NCBI GenBank assembly: GCA_913055925.1
Contig: CAJXLH010000165.1
Location: forward strand, 1-6,356
Reading direction: 5' to 3'
Source: an uncultured Maritalea sp.
Lineage (GTDB): Bacteria > Pseudomonadota > Alphaproteobacteria > Rhizobiales > Devosiaceae
DNA: 6,356 nucleotides
Part shown: positions 1 through 4,775 of the stretch, piece after piece
Layout of the letters: every line of letters begins with the position of its first letter
Numbering within the stretch: the stretch's first letter is position 1
Program-made: the position numbers and the translations under genes
Notes under the pieces: model-generated
Told to the model about the DNA's origin: nothing
The model's database searches: none
The model's input: only the letters and a program-made list of their open reading frames with translations

Positions 1-312
1 AAGTTCGCGCGCGCGCGCGGTTTGAGTGAGCGTGCGATCAATTTCAAACATGCTTTGCGAAACACGCTTGTGCCGGTGATCACCATTATTGGTTTGAACA
101 TTGGCGGCTTGATTGCGTTTTCTGTGATTACAGAAACAGTGTTTCAATGGCCCGGCACCGGTTTGATGTTCATTCAGGCGGTAGATTTTGTGGATGTGCC
201 GATCATGTCGGCTTACCTGCTTTTCGTGGCGTTTTTGTTCGTTGCGATCAACTTGCTTGTCGACTTGCTTTACTTCGCGGTCGATCCACGTATCCGTCTA
301 GGAGATTCATAG
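1..312 (+). CDS. ABC transporter permease, DppB/OppB family (C-terminal part)
   Basis: This is the last 103 residues of an inner-membrane permease of the peptide/nickel (Dpp/Opp) importer class; the gene enters from the left edge in frame, with base 1 as codon position 1. The TTG at 22 is not the start, because the reading frame is open before it and encodes the conserved ARARGLSER segment of the cytoplasmic EAA loop, which contacts the ATPase. After the loop come HALRNTLVPV (fragment residues 17-26), a membrane span at about 24-43, the family motif ETVFQWPGTG (45-54), a second span at about 70-92, and the typical ending DPRIRLGDS. It pairs with the DppC-like permease that follows after 3 bases. 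The family is known to import peptides, nickel or related solutes. The substrate here cannot be read from the fragment. Confidence 0.93.
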   Translation, partial: KFARARGLSERAINFKHALRNTLVPVITIIGLNIGGLIAFSVITETVFQWPGTGLMFIQAVDFVDVPIMSAYLLFVAFLFVAINLLVDLLYFAVDPRIRLGDS

Positions 313-315
313 GAC

Positions 316-1242
316 ATGTCTGAAAAAACAATGACACGTTGGCAACGATTCCTAGACAACGATATTGTCTGGTCGTTCTTCCATTCGCCTGGCGCGATGC
401 TGGCGGCGTTTGTAACTGTAGTGTTTGTGGTTGCGGCGTTCGCGGCACCAATCATTGCTCCTTTTAACCCGTTTGACCCCTCCCAAATCTCGTTATGGGA
501 CGGCAAGTTGCCGCCTGCTTGGGTGGATGGTGGTCAACCACAATATTTGCTCGGTACAGATAACCAAGGCCGCGATATGCTCTCCACCATTCTCTATGGC
601 GGTCGCTTGTCGATTATCGTTGGTCTTGCAGCTGTGGGCTTGGGCATGGTGCTCGGCGTCACACTCGGCGTTATCTCTGGCTATGTCGGCGGCACCACGG
701 ACGCGATTATCATGCGTATCGCTGACGTACAGCTCACAATTCCCGGCATTCTGTTGGCAATTTTGATCAATGGCATTGGTCGTTCCTTCTTGCCGTTGGA
801 AATGCGCGAAGAGTTTGCGATCTATGTGGTGATTTTGGCCATTGGCTTGATCGATTGGCCGCAATTTGCGCGTGTTGCGCGTGGCGCAACGCTGGTTGAA
901 GCCAACAAAGAATATGTGCAAGCGGCTCGGGTCATTGGGTTGCCAGCGTGGCTCATCATGCTGCGTCACATCTTGCCCAACACATTGCGCCCCGTGCTTG
1001 TGATTGCCACGATTGGTTTGGCACTTGCCATTATCTCAGAAGCGACATTGTCGTTCTTGGGGCATGGCATTCCGCCAACCACGCCATCGCTTGGGACATT
1101 GATCCGTGTGGGCAATGAATATCTCTTCTCGGGCCTCTGGTGGATTACTTTCTTCCCAGCCATTGCACTAGTTGTGCTTGTGTTTGCGGTCAACCTTTTG
1201 GGGGATTGGATGCGTGATGCGCTCAATCCGAAACTACGATGA
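316..1242 (+). CDS. ABC transporter permease, DppC/OppC family
   Basis: Complete 308-aa inner-membrane permease, normal length for the family. A cytoplasmic N-terminus (1-25) leads into a first span at about 27-49. The conserved LGTDNQGRD motif (79-87) just precedes the second span (about 98-120). Further spans lie near 130-152, 168-187, 223-245 and 278-296. The EAA loop, which docks on the ATPase, is at about 200-222 (EYVQAARVIGLP followed by RHILPN). SFLG (246-249) and the ending DWMRDALNPKLR are also family signatures. The ATG at 316 is 3 bases after the TAG of the preceding permease; AGGAG at 300-304 is a somewhat distant (11-base) ribosome binding site. The gene ends in an ATGA overlap with the ATPase gene. 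Dpp/Opp-type importers use a DppB-DppC heterodimer as the membrane channel. The substrate is not identifiable from the sequence. Confidence 0.95.
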   Translation: MSEKTMTRWQRFLDNDIVWSFFHSPGAMLAAFVTVVFVVAAFAAPIIAPFNPFDPSQISLWDGKLPPAWVDGGQPQYLLGTDNQGRDMLSTILYGGRLSIIVGLAAVGLGMVLGVTLGVISGYVGGTTDAIIMRIADVQLTIPGILLAILINGIGRSFLPLEMREEFAIYVVILAIGLIDWPQFARVARGATLVEANKEYVQAARVIGLPAWLIMLRHILPNTLRPVLVIATIGLALAIISEATLSFLGHGIPPTTPSLGTLIRVGNEYLFSGLWWITFFPAIALVVLVFAVNLLGDWMRDALNPKLR

Positions 1243-2936
1243 CAGAACTTCTTAAAGTAACTGACCTCGACGTTGAATTTCCGACACGTCGAGGCACCGT
1301 TAAAGCCGCACAAGGCGTTTCTTTGACGTTGAAAAAGGGCGAAGTGCTTGGTCTCGTTGGTGAATCAGGCGCGGGCAAATCAACAATTGGCAATGCCATT
1401 ATTGATTTGCTTGAACGCCCTGGTCGGGTTGCTGCTGGCTCAATCGTCTTTGAAGGCGAAGAGCTGCGTGGCAAAACGGAAGACGAAATGCGCTCCGTTC
1501 GCGGTGACCGCATTGGCATGATCTTTCAAGATCCGCAAACCTCGCTCAACCCACTTCTGACGGTTGGCGTGCAACTTGTCGAAACCATCGAAAAGACAAC
1601 CGATTTGCGCGGCAAAGACGCTGAGGCACGAGCCATCGAACTGCTCGAAGCGGTGGGGATCACCGAGGCACAGTCTCGCTTAAAGGCCTATCCACACCAG
1701 TTCTCGGGTGGTATGCGCCAAAGGGTTGTGATTGCCCTTGCGTTGGCGGGCGACCCTGATCTTGTGATTGCCGATGAGCCAACAACGGCCTTGGACGTTT
1801 CCATTCAGGCGCAGATTCTTGATCTGATTAAGAAGCTTTGCCGCGAGCGCGATCTGGGCGTTATCATCGTAACGCACGATATTGGTGTTATCGCCGAAAT
1901 CGCTGATCGGGTTGCGGTTATGTATCGTGGTAAGGTGGTCGAGACAGGCGAGGTGGGCCAGATTTTGGGCGCGCCCGAGCATGAATATACCAAAAGCTTG
2001 ATTGCTGCGGTTCCGCCGTCAGATCGACGGTTGGAGCGCTTCAACTCTGTGGACTACATCGAAGGCGGCTCGGATACGCGGCGTCGTATTGATGTGCAAA
2101 ATCACTGGTTGGGTGAAAAGAGCCACGATGCGTCTGATGGTCCGACCATTGAGGTGAATGATCTCAATCTTTCATTCGTCCTCGAAAAAGCGATCCTCAA
2201 GAAGAACCGCAAGATGCTCAAAGCGGTCGACAATGTATCCTTTGCTATTCAACCCGGTGAGACCTTTGGTCTGGTGGGTGAAAGTGGCTCAGGTAAAAGT
2301 ACCGTTGCACGCTTGATCGCGGGACTTTACAAGCCCGACAGTGGCCAGGTGAATATTCTTGGCCAAGATGTGTCGACCAACCCTCGATTGCCCGCTGCAG
2401 TTGAGGCGCATCGTGCATTGCAGATGGTATTCCAAGACCCGTATTCTTCTCTTAACTCGCGAATGCGCGTATTGGATATCGTGGCGGAACCAATCCGGTT
2501 CTATAAGCTGACATCATCAGAGGCTGAAACCCGCAAAATCGTTGGTGATCTTTTGGATCACGTTGGTTTGGGCGCGGCAGCCGCGCTGCGTTACCCGCAC
2601 GAGTTTTCAGGCGGCCAACGTCAGCGTATTTCGATTGCGCGTGCTCTCGCGTGTCGGCCGCGTATTTTGATCTGCGATGAACCGACATCAGCGCTTGATG
2701 TGTCGGTGCAGGCGACGATTTTGAATCTGCTTAAGGATTTGCAGGAAGAACTTGGTTTGACCATGCTGTTCATCTCGCACGATTTACCGGTTATCCGCCA
2801 AATGTGCGACCGGATCGCTGTGATGCGTCACGGTGCGATTTGCGAGATTGCGGATAATGAAGCGCTGTTCACCAACGCGCAGCATGAATATTCGCAGCAT
2901 CTGCTGAAGCTCATGCCTACCTATGTTGGGCAGTAG
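1239..2936 (+). CDS. Fused double ATPase of a peptide-type ABC importer (DppD-DppF fusion)
   Basis: A 565-aa cytoplasmic protein with two complete nucleotide-binding domains in tandem; it should power the two permeases encoded upstream. Domain 1 (about 1-260) has Walker A GESGAGKS (41-48), Q-loop Gln97, signature FSGGMRQR (155-162), Walker B acidic residues Asp179/Glu180 and switch His213. Domain 2 (about 303-565) has Walker A GESGSGKS (347-354), Gln399, signature FSGGQRQR (456-463), Asp480/Glu481 and His514. Both ATP sites therefore look catalytically complete. Each domain ends with the oligopeptide-class extension (HEYTKSL and HEYSQHL). In classical Dpp systems these are two proteins; fused forms such as YejF and GsiA are well known. 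There is no obvious cysteine cluster of the kind seen in some DppD proteins. The start codon overlaps the previous stop (ATGA) and has no clear Shine-Dalgarno, which points to translational coupling. Confidence 0.95.
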   Translation: MTELLKVTDLDVEFPTRRGTVKAAQGVSLTLKKGEVLGLVGESGAGKSTIGNAIIDLLERPGRVAAGSIVFEGEELRGKTEDEMRSVRGDRIGMIFQDPQTSLNPLLTVGVQLVETIEKTTDLRGKDAEARAIELLEAVGITEAQSRLKAYPHQFSGGMRQRVVIALALAGDPDLVIADEPTTALDVSIQAQILDLIKKLCRERDLGVIIVTHDIGVIAEIADRVAVMYRGKVVETGEVGQILGAPEHEYTKSLIAAVPPSDRRLERFNSVDYIEGGSDTRRRIDVQNHWLGEKSHDASDGPTIEVNDLNLSFVLEKAILKKNRKMLKAVDNVSFAIQPGETFGLVGESGSGKSTVARLIAGLYKPDSGQVNILGQDVSTNPRLPAAVEAHRALQMVFQDPYSSLNSRMRVLDIVAEPIRFYKLTSSEAETRKIVGDLLDHVGLGAAAALRYPHEFSGGQRQRISIARALACRPRILICDEPTSALDVSVQATILNLLKDLQEELGLTMLFISHDLPVIRQMCDRIAVMRHGAICEIADNEALFTNAQHEYSQHLLKLMPTYVGQ

Positions 2937-2945
2937 GCATTGATC

Positions 2946-2985
2946 TAAAAAGAACTAAGCCTCGGTCCGGTTGGGCCGAGGCTTA
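2946..2985 (-). terminator. Strong hairpin terminator, U-tract on the minus strand
   Basis: A perfect 10-bp stem (2956-2965 with 2976-2985) extends through three inner pairs, one of them G-U, to a GGTT tetraloop, about 13 bp in all. Read on the minus strand, the stem is followed by GTTCTTTTTA, a usable U-tract. On the plus strand the bases after the stem contain no T-run. It lies 20 bases after the ABC operon stop and may terminate both directions, but the sequence favours termination of leftward transcripts coming from the central gap. Confidence 0.75.
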
Positions 2986-3052
2986 CGCTGCGCTCACGTA
3001 CAACTCAATTCTCCAGTTTCAGGCTTTGCCTATATGTGCGTGCGGGAAGGAT

Positions 3053-3081
3053 GCTCGGCGCATAAGGGAGGAATGCCGAGC
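3053..3081 (-). ncRNA. Hairpin with CCUCCC loop in the 3' region of the micro-ORF transcript (possible sRNA element)
   Basis: A perfect 7-bp GC-rich stem (GCTCGGC at 3053-3059, GCCGAGC at 3075-3081) encloses a 15-base loop. On minus-strand RNA the loop reads AUUCCUCCCUUAUGC, complementary to a Shine-Dalgarno sequence. It starts 9 bases after the stop of the 43-aa ORF and is followed by a short AGGC-AAA-GCCT hairpin (3021-3031) and then the terminator at 2946-2985. Known alphaproteobacterial sRNAs (the CcsR 'cuckoo' RNAs and the alpha-r14 family) expose CCUCCUCCC in hairpin loops. The motif here is shorter, so a regulatory RNA is only an inference; a plain structural 3' hairpin is the alternative. 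Confidence 0.35.
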
Positions 3082-3089
3082 GAACACGC

Positions 3090-3221
3090 TTAGTAAACTG
3101 AACTCACTTGAGTTGGTGCAGGTTGATCGAACGAGCTGTTTGACATGTTTACTGACAAGTCCAAGGCAAAGCCTGCTGTCATCAATGCAAAAGCTAAAGT
3201 TGTTACCGCTAGAGTTTTCAT
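3090..3221 (-). CDS. Small secreted peptide with signal sequence (43 aa), function unknown
   Basis: A short ORF of 43 codons that I do not recognise. The N-terminus is a classical signal peptide: Lys2, then a hydrophobic stretch at 4-16 (LAVTTLAFALMTA), and a plausible signal peptidase site after GFA at residue 19. The remaining 24 residues (LDLSVNMSNSSFD, then QPAPTQVSSVY) are polar, lack cysteine, and contain Asn/Ser and Pro/Gln-rich parts. GGGGA at 3228-3232 lies 6 bases before the ATG, a well-placed ribosome binding site. The gene follows the 35-aa ORF by 38 bases on the same strand and is followed by hairpins and a minus-strand terminator, so the two look like one unit. The signal sequence and the ribosome binding site together argue against a chance ORF. 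No function is proposed. Confidence 0.6.
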   Translation of the reverse strand: MKTLAVTTLAFALMTAGFALDLSVNMSNSSFDQPAPTQVSSVY

Positions 3222-3259
3222 AATTGTTCCCCGTTAACTTACTAAAATTTTGACAGAAA

Positions 3260-3367
3260 TCAGAATTTGCGCAGCTCGCTACGAACCTTTTCGACAGTAG
3301 GTTCGTTTGGCTGATAATAGCCAAAAGCGATCAATGCAATTGAGATGACAAGCAATACAAATATCAT
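3260..3367 (-). CDS. Single-span membrane miniprotein (35 aa), function unknown
   Basis: A short ORF of 35 codons with no family that I recognise. Residues 2-17 form one hydrophobic membrane segment (IFVLLVISIALIAFGY), followed by a charged tail that begins QPNEPTVEK and ends RSELRKF, probably an amphipathic cytoplasmic or periplasmic helix. The ribosome binding site is a perfect AAGGAG (3377-3382) 9 bases before the ATG. It is the first gene of a putative two-gene unit with the 43-aa signal-peptide ORF. Its size and layout resemble the regulatory or accessory membrane microproteins found in many bacteria, but nothing visible identifies a partner. A chance ORF is possible; the strong Shine-Dalgarno and clean hydrophobic/charged division make a real gene more likely. 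Confidence 0.6.
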   Translation of the reverse strand: MIFVLLVISIALIAFGYYQPNEPTVEKVRSELRKF

Positions 3368-3397
3368 CTTTCCAATCTCCTTGTTTCCCGGTCGTTT

Positions 3398-3426
3398 CAG
3401 TTCGACCTATGTGCCCAGTTTGACCT
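3398..3426. repeat. Two 11-bp direct repeats upstream of the micro-ORFs
   Basis: CAGTTCGACCT (3398-3408) and CAGTTTGACCT (3416-3426) match at 10 of 11 positions and start 18 bp apart, a little under two helical turns. They lie 30-60 bases upstream of the 35-aa ORF start, where a promoter would be expected, so they could be tandem activator or response-regulator sites. The first copy also forms a 5-bp inverted repeat, GGTCG (3390-3394) with CGACC (3403-3407). I found no convincing -35/-10 pair here, so the promoter itself is not placed. Confidence 0.4.
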
Positions 3427-3487
3427 GTTGAGCTGGTAAAACTGCCAAAAAACTAGGTAAAGATTTAGCGAATCTTGGAAATGATAT

Positions 3488-3521
3488 AAAAAACAACAAG
3501 TTAGATGATTTGTTGTTTTTT
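3488..3521 (-). terminator. AT-rich hairpin with T-run on both strands, probable end of the SMR operon
   Basis: A perfect 12-bp inverted repeat: AAAAAACAACAA at 3488-3499 and TTGTTGTTTTTT at 3510-3521, with a 10-base loop. The poly-A/poly-T arms give a U-tract in either direction, so it could act as a bidirectional intrinsic terminator, although the stem is GC-poor. On the minus strand it lies about 105 bases after the SMR gene stop and before the micro-ORFs, so it separates the two leftward units. On the plus strand no gene precedes it closely. Confidence 0.5.
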
Positions 3522-3626
3522 GCTTTGGTTAAAGGAGTGTCAATAACCGCAAGTTTGGCGAAAGCTACACTTAAGTGAAGGTAAATATTCGCGCGATAAA
3601 GGGTATTTAATTGGTCTGTGTATTAA
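3522..3626. other. Non-coding 3' flank of the SMR gene
   Basis: AT-rich stretch between the AT-rich hairpin and the SMR stop codon, completing the roughly 690-base gap without a gene of ordinary length. I see no ORF with a ribosome binding site on either strand. The one notable element is a perfect 10-bp palindrome CACTTAAGTG at 3568-3577, of unknown meaning. Confidence 0.4.
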
Positions 3627-3965
3627 CTAGTGCAGACTTGTACTTGAAGAGAACAAGTGAATAACAAGTACGCCGCCAAGTATCATGGCCATGCCCAATA
3701 TTGCTGCAAGGTCTAAGGTTTGCTTATACAATAGCCAACCCACTATCGAGACCGCAACGATGCCGACGCCCGACCAGATTGCGTAAGATATGCCAAGCGG
3801 AATAGTTTTTAAGGTCAAACTTAGAAAGTAAAATGCAAGACTGTAGCCAACAACAACAAGAATTGATGGCAACACCGCGCTAAAGCCGTTTGAAGCCTTG
3901 AGAGCTGACGTTGCGATAACTTCGCCGAAAATTGCAATTGCGAGATACAGATAGCCTTTTGGCAC
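3627..3965 (-). CDS. Small multidrug resistance (SMR) efflux transporter, EmrE/QacE type
   Basis: A 112-aa inner-membrane protein, the standard SMR length, with four membrane spans at about 3-21, 31-51, 57-77 and 86-105. The essential proton- and drug-binding glutamate is Glu15 within FGEVIATSALK. The substrate-pocket residues Tyr61 and Trp64 are present in YAIWSGVG (61-68), the hallmark that separates EmrE/Qac-type pumps from the Gdx (SugE) guanidinium exporters. The end (LFSSSTSLH) also resembles EmrE. Members work as dual-topology homodimers that exchange protons for quaternary ammonium and other lipophilic cations. The start is GTG at 3963-3965, supported by AGGAA 7 bases upstream, which overlaps the TAG stop of the preceding gene. 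The 10-base gap indicates cotranscription and coupled translation with the two small paralogous genes. The actual substrate is not determinable here. Confidence 0.93.
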   Translation of the reverse strand: MPKGYLYLAIAIFGEVIATSALKASNGFSAVLPSILVVVGYSLAFYFLSLTLKTIPLGISYAIWSGVGIVAVSIVGWLLYKQTLDLAAILGMAMILGGVLVIHLFSSSTSLH

Positions 3966-3975
3966 TTAATCGTTC

Positions 3976-4299
3976 CTATCGGCTATAGCCCGCCACCAGT
4001 ATGTCGCCGCTGACAAAACCGAACCCGGTATTGGTGACCTTGTCGCCTTCTGCCCAAGTCATTTTATAGATTGGACCATCTTCGGCAATGGTCAGAACAA
4101 GTTTGATGACGTTGCCGTCTAGCCAATATTCGACATCGTAAGTGCCGGCGTAGCTCTCAGCATTTTCTTCACGGCGCTTGGCCAATCCGATCCCGATCTC
4201 GCTTTCGGGATGCAACAGTTCATCATTGACCCATTCTGCGATCAATGTGCCTTCATCTTTTCCAAACCTATAGGTCACCAGACCAAATTGATGTCCCAT
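3976..4299 (-). CDS. Small protein of unknown function, paralogue B (107 aa)
   Basis: I do not recognise the family. It has no signal peptide or membrane span and should be a soluble cytoplasmic protein, probably rich in beta strands: alternating hydrophobic stretches such as GTLIAEW, GTYDVEYW, KLVLTIA and YKMTWA are separated by polar turns. It aligns with the protein encoded just upstream: 23 of the first 40 residues are identical without a gap, including FGL.TYRFG and GIGLA. The C-terminal blocks Y.G.YDVE.W, LTIA, TWA and GFVSGD..V.G are also shared. The pair arose by tandem duplication. GAGGA at 4304-4308 lies 4 bases before the ATG. It is separated from the SMR gene by only 10 bases, so it may act with the pump, but that is inference. 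Confidence 0.85.
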   Translation of the reverse strand: MGHQFGLVTYRFGKDEGTLIAEWVNDELLHPESEIGIGLAKRREENAESYAGTYDVEYWLDGNVIKLVLTIAEDGPIYKMTWAEGDKVTNTGFGFVSGDILVAGYSR

Positions 4300-4340
4300 G
4301 ATGTCCTCAACTACAAACTACTTGCACATTTTTTTGGCGA

Positions 4341-4679
4341 CTACGCTTCGCCGTATTTCCCGAAGCCTACAACGAGCATGTCGCCGCTGACAAATCCATA
4401 TCCATAAACGGTCGGTTCATCTGGGTGAGCCCAGGTCAATTGATATGCATTGTGAACTTTGGCGATTGTCAGCTTGCGTGTGATTTTTTCTTTGCCGCGC
4501 CAGGCCTCGACGTCATATTCGCCTTCATATTCGCCGGGTGTATGCCCATTTGTGGCCGTGGCAAGCCCAATGCCAGATTCTTGTTGGCCAGGCGTTGTTT
4601 CATCGACCGACCATTCAACAATCAGTTTGCCGTCTTCATTGCCAAAGCGATATGTCGACAGCCCAAAAGCATGCGCCAT
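4341..4679 (-). CDS. Small protein of unknown function, paralogue A (112 aa)
   Basis: First gene of a probable three-gene operon with paralogue B and the SMR pump. It has no recognisable signal peptide or membrane span. The sequence looks all-beta: GKLIVEW (17-23), GIGLA (36-40), YEGEYDVEAW (51-60), ITRKLTIA (66-73), YQLTWA (79-84) and GYGFVSGDMLVVGFG (93-107). The N-terminal half (hydrophobic strand ending in W, then GIG) and the C-terminal half (LTW, then GYGFVSGD) have a similar rhythm, hinting at an internal repeat such as a small barrel. The start has an excellent GGAGG site (4687-4691), 7 bases from the ATG. Paralogue B begins 41 bases after its stop. Function is unknown; both copies keep the same Gly, Trp and Tyr positions, which suggests selection on the fold. 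Confidence 0.85.
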   Translation of the reverse strand: MAHAFGLSTYRFGNEDGKLIVEWSVDETTPGQQESGIGLATATNGHTPGEYEGEYDVEAWRGKEKITRKLTIAKVHNAYQLTWAHPDEPTVYGYGFVSGDMLVVGFGKYGEA

Positions 4680-4708
4680 TCATTGTCCTCCCCACAAGTA
4701 ACTGCGGC

Positions 4709-4736
4709 AGACTAACAAAGAAATGAATCTGGTCAA
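4709..4736 (-). promoter_or_regulatory. Candidate sigma70-type promoter for the small protein-SMR operon
   Basis: On the minus strand, TTGACC (4731-4736, five of six -35 consensus bases) is followed after 16 bases by TAGTCT (4709-4714, a weak -10 with three of six). Transcription would start about 20-25 bases before the ATG of paralogue A, just upstream of its ribosome binding site. The 96-base separation from murD2 fits an independent promoter. The weak -10 leaves it uncertain. Confidence 0.4.
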
Positions 4737-4753
4737 TGAAACAATATGTTTCA
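4737..4753. promoter_or_regulatory. Palindrome abutting the -35 box, candidate operator
   Basis: A perfect 6-bp inverted repeat, TGAAAC (4737-4742), five-base spacer, GTTTCA (4748-4753). It touches the candidate -35 element of the small protein-SMR operon. Position and symmetry suit a dimeric regulator, and SMR-type pumps are sometimes under local control, but no regulator gene is visible in the window. The short AT-rich stem without a following T-run makes a terminator for murD2 less likely. Confidence 0.35.
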
Positions 4754-4775
4754 GGTCGTTGTGTACTAAAAACCT

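Noticed and set aside
493..969. 158-codon minus-strand ORF within the DppC-like gene
   Set aside because: It is an antisense shadow of a clearly conserved permease; the translation is low-complexity, His/Gln/Asn/Arg-rich sequence with no family motif.
3026..3223. 65-codon ORF on the plus strand in the gap
   Set aside because: It is antisense to the 43-aa signal-peptide ORF, lacks a Shine-Dalgarno sequence and shows no recognisable protein features.
3019..3324. 101-codon ORF on the minus strand
   Set aside because: Its composition is unlike a folded protein, and it overlaps both micro-ORFs in another frame. The micro-ORFs have much better ribosome binding sites and coherent signal or membrane segments.
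3368..3487. EcfG-type (GGAAC...GTT) or sigma70 promoter for the micro-ORFs
   Set aside because: No GGAAC element is present, and the best TTTACC/TACCAG pairing matches the consensus too poorly to report.
4425..4726. Overlapping plus-strand ORFs opposite paralogue A
   Set aside because: They are antisense to a gene whose paralogue confirms the minus-strand frame, and they have no ribosome binding site.
4737..4753. Palindrome as a terminator of murD2
   Set aside because: The stem has only 6 bp with two GC pairs and no T-run follows it on the minus strand; its contact with a -35-like box fits an operator better.
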